Source: Microbacterium laevaniformans
GTDB taxonomy: Bacteria > Actinomycetota > Actinomycetes > Actinomycetales > Microbacteriaceae
Assembly (NCBI RefSeq): GCF_016907555.1
Contig: NZ_JAFBCE010000001.1
Span: 2,170,001-2,234,000 of the forward strand
Reading direction: 5' to 3'
Length of the DNA stretch: 64,000 nt
Under the pieces are notes generated by a model that ran no database searches, was not told the origin of the DNA, and saw only the letters and a list, made by a program, of their open reading frames with translations. This document shows positions 35,749 to 45,254 of the stretch, piece by piece. Position 1 is the stretch's first letter, and each line of letters begins with the position of its first letter. The translations under genes were made by a program, and so were the position numbers.

Positions 35749-36441
35749 GTGGACGTAATGACCACGGCAGATGAACATCCGGTAAAAAGTGGCGGGGAGC
35801 TCTCGCGACTCGACGCCGCGGCCGCGCTCGCCACGGGCGATCCCGCGGCCGCCTTCGACCTCCTCCCGTGGCTCGGCACCTCGATCGACGCCGACGCCGC
35901 CGCGCGCCGATTCGAGGCATGGGGGCTGTCCACGGTCATCGACGAGAACACGGGCACATCCGTGATCGCGGCGTCGGTCTTCAGGGCGCTCCACGAGCGC
36001 GCCGGCATCGACGCCCGCTTCCCCGTCGGCAACGCCGGCCTGCTGCACGTCTACGGCTACCTGCTGTCGACGACACCGACCCCCTACGGCCTCAAACGCG
36101 AGCGCTGGCTGGACGGCGAGCTCGCCCGCGCCTACGGGCTGGCCGCCGACGCCTTCCTCCCCTGGGCGCTGCCGACGGGCGAGACCCTGCTGGCGCGGGT
36201 CGCCGCGGCCGCCACCGCACTGGTGGAGCGCACTCCGGTGCGCCGTCAGCGGGTGCACGACACGGAAGCCGTCATCGCGGTGGGGCGCGCCGCGGCATCC
36301 GGCCCTTCCGCCCTCGCCTACGCGCTGATCAACGGCGGCATCCAGCGACTGATCACGACGTTCCCGGTCGCCTCGCCCGCGGCCGTTCTCGACGATGTGG
36401 ATGCCGCCACCCCGCGTCTGCGCTGGAACGCCGTGGTCTGA
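35749..36441 (+). CDS. Unrecognised protein divergent from the phn operon
   Basis: This 230-residue soluble protein has no signal peptide or membrane helix and is rich in Ala. I do not recognise a family. Traits: N-terminal helical half (LDAAAALATGDPAAAFDLL), then a segment with conserved-looking residues (NAGLLHVYGYLLSTTPTPYG) followed by LKRERWLDGELARAYG, and a C-terminal stretch ending in LRWNAVV. GTG 35749 has a GAAGGA site 5 nt upstream; ATG 35758 is an alternative. Shared promoter region with the phn operon suggests a linked role, perhaps in metabolism of the imported compound. Confidence 0.7.
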   Translation: MDVMTTADEHPVKSGGELSRLDAAAALATGDPAAAFDLLPWLGTSIDADAAARRFEAWGLSTVIDENTGTSVIAASVFRALHERAGIDARFPVGNAGLLHVYGYLLSTTPTPYGLKRERWLDGELARAYGLAADAFLPWALPTGETLLARVAAAATALVERTPVRRQRVHDTEAVIAVGRAAASGPSALAYALINGGIQRLITTFPVASPAAVLDDVDAATPRLRWNAVV

Positions 36442-36480
36442 GCGGCCCACACCCCACCACAGCGCAGCGCAGCGAGCACC

Positions 36481-37962
36481 TCAGTCGCGCGGGGCGTGCA
36501 CCTCGAGGAACTCGTACAGGTCGGTCGTGTCGACGCCGGGGAACGCGCCGGTCGGCAGCGTCGCGAGCAGCGTCCGAGGGGTTCGCACGTTCGGCCACGC
36601 CTGATCGCGCCACTGCGACTCCAGTTCGGCGGGAGCACGACGGCAGCACACCTCGACCGCGTGGCGGGAGACGCCGCGGTTGGTCGTCTCGCGCCCCACG
36701 AACCACTTCGTGTCGTCGAAGCGCACGCCCACCGACACCGAATGGGCCCCCTCGCTGGAGGTCTCCACCCGGGCCGTGCACCAGAACGTGCCGTTGCCGG
36801 TGTCGGTGTACTGGTAGTACGGATTGAACTTGTCGGGTATGTCGAAGACGGCGCGGCTCGTCCAACGCCGGCAGCACAACTGCCCCTCGATCGAGCCCAG
36901 CCGGTCGGCCGGGAAGTTGACGTCGTCGTTCTCGTAGGCCTTCGTGATGGTGCCCGACTCGTGCACCTTCAAGAAGTGCACCGGGATGCCGAGATGCCGC
37001 GTCGCCAGATTGGTGAAGCGATGCGCCGCGGTCTCGTACGACACCGAGTAGGCGTCGCGGAGATCTTCGATCGACAGCGCGCGCCGCGACTTGGCGTCCA
37101 GCAAGACCGGCACCGCGTGGTCTTCGGGGATCAGGAGAGCCCCGGTCAGGTAGTTCGTCTCCACCCGCTGACGCAGGAACTCGGCGTACGAGCGCGGCTC
37201 GGCGTGCCCGAGGATGCGACTGGCGAGCGCCTGGAGCACGGCGGTGCGCGAGTCGCCCTTCGCGGGCACCGTGCTCGACAGATACAGCCGCCCGTGCTTG
37301 ATGTCGGCGACCGACCGCGTCGAGGCAGGCAGGTCGGCGACGTAGTGCAGGGAGAAACCGAGGTGAGCGGCGATGTCCGAGGCGGTGCGCTGCGTGAGCG
37401 GTCCCCCGGGATGGTCGACGGCACGCAGGATGGCGCGCGCGTGCTCCTCGAGCTCGGCGAAATAGTTGTCCTGGCGCCGCATCAGGTGGCGCAGCTCGAC
37501 GTTCGCGCGACGCGCCTCCTCGGGGGTGGCGGAGCGCTCGTCACCGAGCCTTTCGATCTCGCCCTGCAGCGCGAGCAGCGCGCGCAGGGCGTCGTCGGGG
37601 ATCGATTTGCCGATGCGGAACGGCTCGATCCCGAGCGCGCGGAACGTCGGTCCCTTCATGGCGCGCTCGAGGGCGATCTCGAGCGTGGCGCGCTCATCGA
37701 GGGGCTCCGCCTCCAGGAGTTGGTCGACCGTCGCACCGAGCGCCTTGGCGATGGCGCGCAGAAGCGTGAGTTTGGGCTCGCGCTTTCCCGTCTCGATCAT
37801 CGACAGCTGACTCGGTGCCCGCTCGACAGCTGCCGCGAGCTCGTCGAGGGTCATCCCGCGCGCCGTGCGCAGCTGACGGATGCGCCGGCCGATCGTGAGC
37901 GCATCGGCCTCGTCCTCGGGCTCTGCGGTCGTCGCCGTCAACGGAACATCGATGTTCGTCAT
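36481..37962 (-). CDS. ramB: RamB-like regulator of acetate/glyoxylate metabolism
   Basis: This 493-residue protein has an N-terminal XRE helix-turn-helix ([20 protein letters not shown]), a middle ImmA/IrrE-like domain without an obvious intact HExxH, and a C-terminal RamB/ScfR-type domain with a Cys pair (EGQLCCRRW). In Corynebacterium, RamB represses aceA, aceB and acetate genes. Here it is divergent from aceA, with inverted repeats in the gap. The related ScfR proteins bind short-chain acyl-CoA; that ligand is inferred, not shown. Confidence 0.92.
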   Translation of the reverse strand: MTNIDVPLTATTAEPEDEADALTIGRRIRQLRTARGMTLDELAAAVERAPSQLSMIETGKREPKLTLLRAIAKALGATVDQLLEAEPLDERATLEIALERAMKGPTFRALGIEPFRIGKSIPDDALRALLALQGEIERLGDERSATPEEARRANVELRHLMRRQDNYFAELEEHARAILRAVDHPGGPLTQRTASDIAAHLGFSLHYVADLPASTRSVADIKHGRLYLSSTVPAKGDSRTAVLQALASRILGHAEPRSYAEFLRQRVETNYLTGALLIPEDHAVPVLLDAKSRRALSIEDLRDAYSVSYETAAHRFTNLATRHLGIPVHFLKVHESGTITKAYENDDVNFPADRLGSIEGQLCCRRWTSRAVFDIPDKFNPYYQYTDTGNGTFWCTARVETSSEGAHSVSVGVRFDDTKWFVGRETTNRGVSRHAVEVCCRRAPAELESQWRDQAWPNVRTPRTLLATLPTGAFPGVDTTDLYEFLEVHAPRD

Positions 37963-37984
37963 GTCCGGGATTGTGTCACAGAAC

Positions 37985-38040
37985 GTGAAGTTCGATCAAT
38001 CTTCACTCCCGATTTGGTTACTCCTGGCCTCGAACTTCAC
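37985..38040. promoter_or_regulatory. ramB/aceA control region with inverted GTGAAG motifs
   Basis: GTGAAGTTCGA (37985-37995) and its exact complement TCGAACTTCAC (38030-38040) flank a further CTTCAC at 38001-38006. The 34-bp spacing between arms suggests two repressor sites. This region likely holds both divergent promoters. Confidence 0.5.
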
Positions 38041-38100
38041 CCAAAGTGGAGACACGAGCCACCGCCGGCATCGCCCCGGCATCCGATGAAGGAGAGCACC

Positions 38101-39417
38101 ATGACGATCCAGGCCACCCCCGGTCAGCCGCCACTGCGCGCCGGCGACCAGACGCAGACCGCCGCTGAGCTGCAGGAGATCTGGGACACCGACCCGCGCT
38201 GGGACGGCGTTCAGCGCACCTACACCGCGGAGGACGTCATCCGCCTGCGCGGGTCGGTGCGCGAGGAGAACACCCTCGCCCGCCGCGGCGCCGAGAACCT
38301 CTGGAACCTGCTGCACACCGAGGACTACATCCGCGCGCTCGGCGCCTACACCGGCGGCCAGGCCGTGCAGCAGGTACGTGCGGGTCTGAAGGCCATCTAC
38401 CTCTCGGGGTGGCAGGTCGCCGCCGACGGCAACCTCGCCGGACAGACCTACCCCGACCAGAGCCTCTATCCGGCCAACTCCGTGCCTGCCGTCGTCCGCC
38501 GCATCAACAACGCCCTGATCCGCCAGGACCAGATCGAGCACGCGGAAGGCACCCTCACGCAGGACTGGCTGGCCCCCATCGTCGCGGATGCCGAGGCGGG
38601 CTTCGGCGGCCCCCTGAACGCGTACGAGCTCGCGCAGTCGCTCATCCAGTCGGGTGCCGCCGGCATCCACTGGGAGGACCAGCTGGCCAGCGAGAAGAAG
38701 TGCGGCCACCTCGGCGGCAAGGTGCTGGTGCCCACGCAGCAGCACATCCGCACCCTGAACGCGGCTCGGCTCGCCGCCGACGTCGCCGGCGTGCCGACCG
38801 TCATCATCGCCCGCACCGACGCGCTGGCGGCCGACCTGCTCACCAGCGACGTCGACCCGCGCGACCAGGAGTTCACCACGGGAGAACGCACGAGCGAGGG
38901 CTTCTACCGGGTGCGCCCGGGCCTGGAGGCGGTCATCAGCCGCGGCCTCGCGTTCGCGCCGTACGCCGACCTGCTGTGGGTGGAGACCGGAGAGCCCGAC
39001 ATCGAGCTGGCCCGCGCGTTCGCGAGCGCGATCCACGAGCAGTTCCCCGGCAAGATGCTCGCCTACAACTGCTCGCCGAGCTTCAACTGGAAGCGTCACC
39101 TCAGCGACGAGCAGATCGCCACCTTCCAGCAGGAGCTGGCCGACCTCGGCTACAAGTTCCAGTTCATCACGCTGGCCGGCTTCCACGCCCTCAACTACTC
39201 GATGTTCGATCTCGCCTCCGGCTACGCCGAGCGCGCCATGAGCGCGTACGTCGAGCTGCAGGAAGCCGAGTTCGCTGCGGAATCGCGCGGCTACACCGCC
39301 ACCAAGCACCAGCGCGAGGCGGGCACCGGCTACTTCGACTTCGTTTCCACGGCGCTCAACCCCGACAGCGCGACCCTGGCTCTGGTGGGATCCACTGAGG
39401 CCGAACAGTTCCACTGA
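38101..39417 (+). CDS. aceA: Isocitrate lyase
   Basis: This 438-residue enzyme splits isocitrate into glyoxylate and succinate, the first step of the glyoxylate shunt. The catalytic loop is KKCGHLGGK with Cys201, and the metal/substrate region [12 protein letters not shown] is intact. ATG 38101 has an AAGGAG site. It is separated from aceB by 40 bp, so both are probably made from one mRNA. It enables growth on acetate, fatty acids or ethanol. Confidence 0.98.
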   Translation: MTIQATPGQPPLRAGDQTQTAAELQEIWDTDPRWDGVQRTYTAEDVIRLRGSVREENTLARRGAENLWNLLHTEDYIRALGAYTGGQAVQQVRAGLKAIYLSGWQVAADGNLAGQTYPDQSLYPANSVPAVVRRINNALIRQDQIEHAEGTLTQDWLAPIVADAEAGFGGPLNAYELAQSLIQSGAAGIHWEDQLASEKKCGHLGGKVLVPTQQHIRTLNAARLAADVAGVPTVIIARTDALAADLLTSDVDPRDQEFTTGERTSEGFYRVRPGLEAVISRGLAFAPYADLLWVETGEPDIELARAFASAIHEQFPGKMLAYNCSPSFNWKRHLSDEQIATFQQELADLGYKFQFITLAGFHALNYSMFDLASGYAERAMSAYVELQEAEFAAESRGYTATKHQREAGTGYFDFVSTALNPDSATLALVGSTEAEQFH

Positions 39418-39457
39418 GCACCACCCCGCGACCCACCGACACAGAAAGAGCAGGGCC

Positions 39458-41083
39458 ATGACTCCCACCGCCACGGGCACCGCGCCCGCATCGACCATCA
39501 CCATCACGGGACCGATCCGCGACCGCTACGAGGAGATCCTCACCCCCGCGGCCATCGCGTTCCTCGCCGAGCTGCACGTCCGCTTCGCCGGCCGGCGTCA
39601 CGACCGCCTCGCCGACCGGATGCGGCGCCGTTTCGAGATCGGCAACGGGCACGACCCGCAGTTCCGCTCCGACACGGCCCACATCCGCGAGGATGCCGAG
39701 TGGCAGGTCGCCGGGGCAGGTCCGGGACTGGAGGATCGCCGCGTCGAGATCACCGGCCCCACCGACCCGAAGATGACGATCAACGCGCTCAACTCGGGCG
39801 CGAAGGTGTGGCTGGCCGACCAGGAGGATGCCACGAGCCCCACCTGGCGCAACGTCATCGAAGGTCAGCTCTCGCTGTTCGACGCGATCCGCGGACAGCT
39901 GTCGTACACGAGCCCCGAGGGCAAGGAGTACCGCGTCACCGCCGAGCAGACCCCCACGATCGTGATGCGTCCCCGCGGCTGGCACCTGGTCGAGAAGCAC
40001 ATCCGCTACACCGACCGCGCCGGTCGCGACCTCGCGGCATCCGGTTCGCTCGTCGACTACGGCCTGTACTTCTTCCACAACGCGCAGCGTCTGATCGACA
40101 ACGGCGTGGGCCCCTACTTCTACCTGCCGAAGATCGAGTCGGCGGAGGAGGCGAAGCTGTGGGACGACGTCTTCACCTTCAGTGAGAACTACCTCGGCAT
40201 CCCGCACGGCACCATCCGTGCCACCGTGCTCATCGAGACGCTGCCGGCGGCGTTCGAGATGGAGGAGATCCTGTTCGAGCTGCGCGATCACATCGCGGGC
40301 CTGAACGCCGGCCGCTGGGACTACATCTTCTCGATGATCAAGAACTACCGCGGCCGGGGCGCGCGGTTCGTGCTGCCCGACCGCAGCCAGGTCACGATGA
40401 CGGTGCCGTTCATGCGGGCCTACACGGAGCTGCTCGTGAAGACGTGCCACAAGCGCGGAGCCTTCGCGATCGGCGGCATGAGCGCCTTCATCCCCAACCG
40501 ACGCGACCCGGAGGTGACGGCCCAGGCGTTCGAGAAGGTCGCCGCCGACAAGAAGCGCGAGGCCGGCGACGGCTTCGACGGGACGTGGGTGGCCCACCCC
40601 GACCTGATCCCCGTCGCGCAGGCGGAGTTCGACGCCGTGCTCGGCGAGCGCCCCAACCAGATCGACCGCCAGCGGCCCGAGGTGAACGTCCAGGCCTCGC
40701 AGCTCATCGACGTGCACATCGGACTGCCGGTCACGGCGGCGGGCGTGTACGGCAACGTGTCAGTGGCGATCCGCTACATCGAGGCGTGGTTGCGGGGGCT
40801 CGGGGCCGTCGCGATCGACAACCTCATGGAGGATGCCGCGACCGCCGAGATCAGCCGCAGCCAGGTGTGGCAGTGGATCCACCAGGACCGCACGACGGAC
40901 GACGGCACCCGCATCACGCGCGAGTACATCGAGGGTCTCATCGCGCAGGTCCTGGCCGAGGTGCCGCGCCAGGACGGCGACCGGTTCGACGACGCGGCGG
41001 CGATCTTCCGCGATGTCGCCCTCGGTGAGGACTTCCCGACGTTCCTGACGCTCGGGGCCTACGCCGACTACCTGACCGACTGA
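39458..41083 (+). CDS. aceB: Malate synthase A
   Basis: This 541-residue enzyme condenses glyoxylate with acetyl-CoA to malate. It has the type-A features: WLADQEDATSPTW (Mg-binding acidic region), RPRGWHLVEKH, the IKNYRGRGARFVLPDR segment and the C-terminal cap with HQDRTTDDGTRIT. It follows aceA in the same orientation and ends at a strong palindrome. Control by RamB is expected from the neighbouring gene. Confidence 0.97.
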   Translation: MTPTATGTAPASTITITGPIRDRYEEILTPAAIAFLAELHVRFAGRRHDRLADRMRRRFEIGNGHDPQFRSDTAHIREDAEWQVAGAGPGLEDRRVEITGPTDPKMTINALNSGAKVWLADQEDATSPTWRNVIEGQLSLFDAIRGQLSYTSPEGKEYRVTAEQTPTIVMRPRGWHLVEKHIRYTDRAGRDLAASGSLVDYGLYFFHNAQRLIDNGVGPYFYLPKIESAEEAKLWDDVFTFSENYLGIPHGTIRATVLIETLPAAFEMEEILFELRDHIAGLNAGRWDYIFSMIKNYRGRGARFVLPDRSQVTMTVPFMRAYTELLVKTCHKRGAFAIGGMSAFIPNRRDPEVTAQAFEKVAADKKREAGDGFDGTWVAHPDLIPVAQAEFDAVLGERPNQIDRQRPEVNVQASQLIDVHIGLPVTAAGVYGNVSVAIRYIEAWLRGLGAVAIDNLMEDAATAEISRSQVWQWIHQDRTTDDGTRITREYIEGLIAQVLAEVPRQDGDRFDDAAAIFRDVALGEDFPTFLTLGAYADYLTD

Positions 41084-41100
41084 CGGTCCGCGTCGCGCAG

Positions 41101-41130
41101 TGGGGGTGGATGCCGCGGCATCCACCCCCA
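41101..41130. terminator. Perfect 30-bp palindrome after aceB
   Basis: Arms TGGGGGTGGATGCC (41101-41114) and GGCATCCACCCCCA (41117-41130) meet at GC. It begins 17 bp after the aceB stop. The core is an inverted pair of the octamer GGATGCCG. No T-run follows, so it may act as a processing or weak termination hairpin. Confidence 0.7.
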
Positions 41131-41154
41131 CTGTCGCGCGCTGCAGGAAGGACG

Positions 41155-41190
41155 TTGACAGAGTTGGCTACTGCTATTAGCTTTATGGCT
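41155..41190 (+). promoter_or_regulatory. Strong promoter of the hydrolase/TetR operon, leaderless
   Basis: TTGACA (41155-41160), a 17-bp spacer and TAGCTT (41178-41183) place the transcript start at the ATG (41191). The small palindrome GCTATTAGC (41173-41181) overlaps the -10 box and could be the TetR operator. The stretch is AT-rich for this genome. Confidence 0.7.
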
Positions 41191-42033
41191 ATGACAACCA
41201 TGTCCTCCCCGTCAGCTGCTTTCGCCCGGCTGGATGTCCATCACCTCGATCGGCCGGAAGGTCGCATCGCATACCGCGTGAGCGGTGACGGCCCGCTCGT
41301 CGTGTGCGTTCCCGGCATGGGCGAGATCGCCGCGAGCTACCGCTACACCGTCCCCGCTCTGCGTGAGGCCGGGTTCCGCGTCGCCGTCATGGACCTGCGC
41401 GGTCACGGCGAGTCGGATGCGACGTTCACGACGTACGACGACGTCGCGGCCGGCACCGACATCCTCGCGCTCATCGCGCATCTCGGCGGCCCCGCCGTCG
41501 TCGTCGGCAACTCGATGGCCGCCGGTGCGGCCGTCTGGGCGGCCGCCGAGGAGCCCGCCGCCGTCAGCGGCCTGGGTCTGGTCGGCCCGTTCGTCCGCAA
41601 CGCGCCGACCAACCCGTTCGCCGCCGCAACGTTCCGCCTGCTGATGCTCCGGCCGTGGGCCCGCGCGGCCTGGCTTGCCTACCTGCCCCAGCTCTACCCC
41701 GGCCGCCGGCCCGCCGACTTCGCCGAGCACCGCGCGGCGGTCCGCGCGGCGATGTCGCGCCCGGGCGCCACCGCCGCGTTCGCGCGCACGACCCGCACCG
41801 ACCACAGCCTCGCCGAGAGGCGGATCCCCGAGGTGTCGGCACCGGCGCTGGTCATCATGGGCACCGCCGACCCCGACTTCAGCGATCCGAGGGAAGAAGC
41901 GGAGTGGATCGGCGAGCAGCTACGCGCGCGCGTGACGCTCGTGGAAGGCGCCGGCCACTACCCGCAGGCCGAGCAGCCCGAGCAGGTCGGTCCCGCCCTG
42001 GTCGCGTTCTGTCGCGAGGTGGCCGGTGCCTAG
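41191..42033 (+). CDS. Alpha/beta-fold hydrolase
   Basis: This 280-residue hydrolase has the oxyanion-hole motif VVCVPGMGE, nucleophile elbow VVGNSMAAG with S108, acid in IMGTADPDFSD and terminal His in EGAGHYPQAEQPEQV. It could act on an ester, epoxide or similar small substrate. ATG 41191 coincides with the predicted transcript start. Its stop overlaps the TetR gene by 8 bp, so the two are co-expressed. Substrate unknown. Confidence 0.9.
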   Translation: MTTMSSPSAAFARLDVHHLDRPEGRIAYRVSGDGPLVVCVPGMGEIAASYRYTVPALREAGFRVAVMDLRGHGESDATFTTYDDVAAGTDILALIAHLGGPAVVVGNSMAAGAAVWAAAEEPAAVSGLGLVGPFVRNAPTNPFAAATFRLLMLRPWARAAWLAYLPQLYPGRRPADFAEHRAAVRAAMSRPGATAAFARTTRTDHSLAERRIPEVSAPALVIMGTADPDFSDPREEAEWIGEQLRARVTLVEGAGHYPQAEQPEQVGPALVAFCREVAGA

Positions 42034-42601
42034 GGCCGGCCTCACCCGCGATGCCGTGGTGACGCTGGCGTTGGAGACGATCGACGAGCTCGGGCTCGAC
42101 GGCCTCACCCTCGCCGAGATCGCCGGCCGCGCCGGCGTGAAGGTGCCGAGCCTCTACAAGCACATCGCCTCGCTCGAGGTGCTGCGTTCCGCTGTGGCCA
42201 CCGAGGCGACGCGTGAGCTCGCCCAGGAACTGCGGGTCGCGGCCATCGGGGTGTCCCGGACGGCGGCGCTGGAGAGTCTTGCGCACGCCTATCGGGGGTA
42301 CGCACTGCGGCATCCGGGACGATATGCGGCCACCCAGCGCGCACCGCTGCCCGGTGAGGCGCGCGAGGAGGCGCATGCCCTCGCCGCCGCGCAGGTGCAG
42401 CAGGTCGTCTCGGCGACGCTGCGCGGCTATGACATCGCCGACGATCAGCTGATCGACGCCACACGTGCTCTGCGCGCCGCCCTGCACGGGTTCTGCGCAC
42501 TCGAGAACGGGGGCGGCTTCGCCCTTCCGGCCAACGTCTCCGACAGCTTCTCCCGCATGCTCGACGGCCTGGACCGCATGCTGTCGAGCTGGCCGGCCTG
42601 A
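42026..42601 (+). CDS. TetR-family regulator with WHG-type C-terminal domain
   Basis: This 191-residue protein has a TetR helix-turn-helix (DGLTLAEIAGRAGVKVPSLYKHIASLEVL) and a C-terminal domain like TetR_C_33/WHG (RAALHGFCALENGGGFALP). GTG 42026 overlaps the hydrolase stop. It probably represses its own operon through the palindrome over the -10 box. Ligand unknown. Confidence 0.88.
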   Translation: MPRAGLTRDAVVTLALETIDELGLDGLTLAEIAGRAGVKVPSLYKHIASLEVLRSAVATEATRELAQELRVAAIGVSRTAALESLAHAYRGYALRHPGRYAATQRAPLPGEAREEAHALAAAQVQQVVSATLRGYDIADDQLIDATRALRAALHGFCALENGGGFALPANVSDSFSRMLDGLDRMLSSWPA

Positions 42602-42609
42602 GCCGCGGA

Positions 42610-43905
42610 CTACTCGCGACCCGGGTCGATCGGCGCGAAACGACGCAGGCCGCCGCCGGTCGTGAGACGGGATGCCGCGAGCGAGCCCGCCACGGCGAGG
42701 AAGATCGGCAGCAGCAGCGTGAGGCCGGTGCCGGTGAACTCGATGATCAGCGCGATGGCCGTGAACGGTGCTCGCATGTTCGCGGCGAGGAATGCGCCGG
42801 CGGCGACGACGGCGAGCGCGGTACCGTCCGCTCCCGGCCAGATGAGCGCCCAGCCGGCGGCCGCCGCCGCGCCCAGGGCCGCGCCGATCGCGACCGAAGG
42901 CTGCAGCGTGCCGCCGACCGCCCCGGAGCCGAGCGAGACCGCGGTGGCGACGTACTTCATGACGGCGAGCGCGATCAGCAGCAGCGCCGGCTGGGCGTGG
43001 TCGAAGCCGGCCGTCGCCAGGGCCCGACCGTTGCCGAGGACGAGGGGGAAGAACGCACCGAGAACGCCGACCGCGGCGAACGTCACGGGCAGGACGAGGA
43101 GCAGCTTCCACCCGGTGGGCCGCCGTCGTGACAGGCGGGCGGTGACGGCCGAGAAGCTCGTCGCCGTCCAGCCCATGAGCGGGCCGATAAGCACAGCGGC
43201 GACGAGCAACGACGGCGTGACGCTCACGTCGTCGACGTGGTACAGCGAGTCGTCGGCGACCAGGGGACGAGCGACGACCGTGGCGATCGCGCTCACCGAG
43301 AGGGCGACGACGGCGGCGCCCGCGCTGAAGCGCGCGAGGAGGATCTCGATCGCGAACAGCGCCCCGGCCAGCGGCACGTTGTAGACAGCGGCGAGGCCCG
43401 CGCCGGCGGCGGAGGCGACGAGGATCATCGACCAGCGTGCGTCGATGCGGAACCAGCCGACGAGCTTCGATCCCGCCATCGCCGACAGCTCTCGGGGCGC
43501 CACCTCTTTGCCGATCGAGGCGCCGAGGCCGACAGAGGTCACCTGGATCACGGTGTCGGCAAGGGTTTCCAGCGCCGGCATCCGCTTTCCGGCAACTCCT
43601 TCTTCGACGCTCGCGATGCGGCGCCCGAACCGGCGGAGCAGGTACCAACCGAGAGCCGCGATCACGCCGGCGACGCTCAGGCTGAGGATCGGCAGCCACC
43701 AGGGCGATGGCAGAGCGAGCCCATCGAGGAACGGCCCCTCGGCGCTTCCCCACACCAGGTGCTCCACGGAGTGGACGATCCAGACGAGCAGCAGCACCGC
43801 CAACCCCGTCGCGGTGCCGACGCAGAGCGTGGCCAAACCCAGGCGCGCCAGCCCCCAAAGACCGGAGAGACGGCGAGGCGGGCGGGCACGGGCATCTCCG
43901 GTCAC
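42610..43905 (-). CDS. ClC-family chloride channel/transporter
   Basis: This 431-residue membrane protein has about ten or more helices. Its anion-filter region is [12 protein letters not shown], where the Glu matches the gating glutamate of ClC exchangers, but the usual following Gly-Pro is replaced by Val-Ala-Pro. A second filter helix reads [20 protein letters not shown], followed later by [15 protein letters not shown]. No CBS domains. GTG 43905 lies 6 nt after a TAACGT box. It likely exchanges chloride for protons; fluoride export cannot be excluded. Confidence 0.88.
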   Translation of the reverse strand: MTGDARARPPRRLSGLWGLARLGLATLCVGTATGLAVLLLVWIVHSVEHLVWGSAEGPFLDGLALPSPWWLPILSLSVAGVIAALGWYLLRRFGRRIASVEEGVAGKRMPALETLADTVIQVTSVGLGASIGKEVAPRELSAMAGSKLVGWFRIDARWSMILVASAAGAGLAAVYNVPLAGALFAIEILLARFSAGAAVVALSVSAIATVVARPLVADDSLYHVDDVSVTPSLLVAAVLIGPLMGWTATSFSAVTARLSRRRPTGWKLLLVLPVTFAAVGVLGAFFPLVLGNGRALATAGFDHAQPALLLIALAVMKYVATAVSLGSGAVGGTLQPSVAIGAALGAAAAAGWALIWPGADGTALAVVAAGAFLAANMRAPFTAIALIIEFTGTGLTLLLPIFLAVAGSLAASRLTTGGGLRRFAPIDPGRE

Positions 43906-43991
43906 GTCGTCACGTTAGCGCACCCGCGCCGCGTCGTTCCGTGCGAGCCAGGTCCGTGCCGCCGGTGGCCGGGACCACTACGCTTTTGCCT
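43906..43991. promoter_or_regulatory. Divergent leaderless promoters of the ClC gene and aspC
   Basis: Minus strand: TAACGT (43917-43912), then 6 nt, then GTG 43905. Plus strand: TACGCT (43979-43984), then 7 nt, then GTG 43992. No ribosome sites are present at either start. Confidence 0.55.
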
Positions 43992-45197
43992 GTGACCGAA
44001 CGCGCTCCCCTGTCCCGCAAGCTGTCTGCCATCGCCGAGTCCGCGACCCTCAAGGTCGATGCGAAGGCGAAGGCCCTGCAGGCCGCCGGCCGCCCCGTCA
44101 TCTCCTACGCGGCCGGCGAGCCCGACTTCGCGACGCCGCAGTTCATCGTGGATGCCGCCGCGCACGCCCTCCACGACCCCGCGAACTACCGCTACACGCC
44201 CGCCGCCGGCCTGCCCGTGCTGCGCGAGGCGATCGCCGCGAAGACCCTCCGCGACTCGGGCCTGGAGGTCGCCCCGTCGCAGATCATCGTGACCAACGGT
44301 GGCAAGCAGGCCGTCTACCAGGCCTTCCAAGCGGTCGTGAACCCGGGTGACGAGGTGCTCCTGCCCGCGCCGTACTGGACGACGTATCCCGAGGCGATCG
44401 CGCTGGCCGACGGCATCCCGGTCGAGGTCTTCGCCGGCGCCGACCAGGACTACAAGGTCACCGTGGACCAGCTCGAGGCCGCCCGTACCGACAAGACGAC
44501 GGTGCTCGTCTTCGTCTCCCCCTCCAACCCGACCGGCTCGGTCTACACACCCGAGGAGACGAAGGCGATCGGCGAGTGGGCGCTCGCGCACGGCATCTGG
44601 GTGATCAGCGACGAGATCTATCAGAACCTCGTCTACGAAGGCGCGCGGGCCGTCTCGATCGTCGACGCGGTGCCGGAGCTGGCCGGACAGACCATCCTCG
44701 TCAACGGGGTCGCCAAGACCTATGCGATGACCGGCTGGCGTGTGGGCTGGATGGTCGGCCCCGCCGACGCGATCAAGCTCGCCGGCAACCTCCAGTCGCA
44801 CCTGAGCTCGAACGTCAACAACGTCGCGCAGCGCGCCGCACTGGCCGCGCTCACCGGACCGCAGACCGAAGCCGAGGACATGCGTCAGGCCTTCGACCGT
44901 CGGCGTCGGTTGATCGTGTCGGAGCTCGCGAAGATCCCGGGGGTCACGGTGCCCAACCCGCTCGGCGCGTTCTACGTCTACCCGGACGTGACGGGCCTGC
45001 TCGGACGGGAGTGGAACGGCATGCGGGTCGACACCTCGCTCGAGCTCGCCGATCTCATCCTCGACCAGGCCGAGGTCGCCGTCGTTCCCGGCGAGGCGTT
45101 CGGCCCGTCGGGATACCTGCGACTGTCCTACGCGCTCGGTGACGACCAGCTGCTGGAGGGCGTCCAGCGCCTGCAGAAGCTGTTCGGCCTCGACTGA
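43992..45197 (+). CDS. aspC: Aspartate aminotransferase (class I)
   Basis: This 401-residue PLP enzyme has [11 protein letters not shown] at the substrate site, [25 protein letters not shown], the PLP-lysine region [17 protein letters not shown] and C-terminal [12 protein letters not shown] with the carboxylate-binding Arg. It interconverts aspartate and oxaloacetate with glutamate and 2-oxoglutarate. The start is the leaderless GTG 43992. It is the last gene before a short gap to a PAP2 phosphatase. Confidence 0.95.
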   Translation: MTERAPLSRKLSAIAESATLKVDAKAKALQAAGRPVISYAAGEPDFATPQFIVDAAAHALHDPANYRYTPAAGLPVLREAIAAKTLRDSGLEVAPSQIIVTNGGKQAVYQAFQAVVNPGDEVLLPAPYWTTYPEAIALADGIPVEVFAGADQDYKVTVDQLEAARTDKTTVLVFVSPSNPTGSVYTPEETKAIGEWALAHGIWVISDEIYQNLVYEGARAVSIVDAVPELAGQTILVNGVAKTYAMTGWRVGWMVGPADAIKLAGNLQSHLSSNVNNVAQRAALAALTGPQTEAEDMRQAFDRRRRLIVSELAKIPGVTVPNPLGAFYVYPDVTGLLGREWNGMRVDTSLELADLILDQAEVAVVPGEAFGPSGYLRLSYALGDDQLLEGVQRLQKLFGLD

Positions 45198-45254
45198 TCC
45201 GCGACCTCCGCACACTCAGACAGCACATAGCTGGACGGAGAACGATCGGACTCC

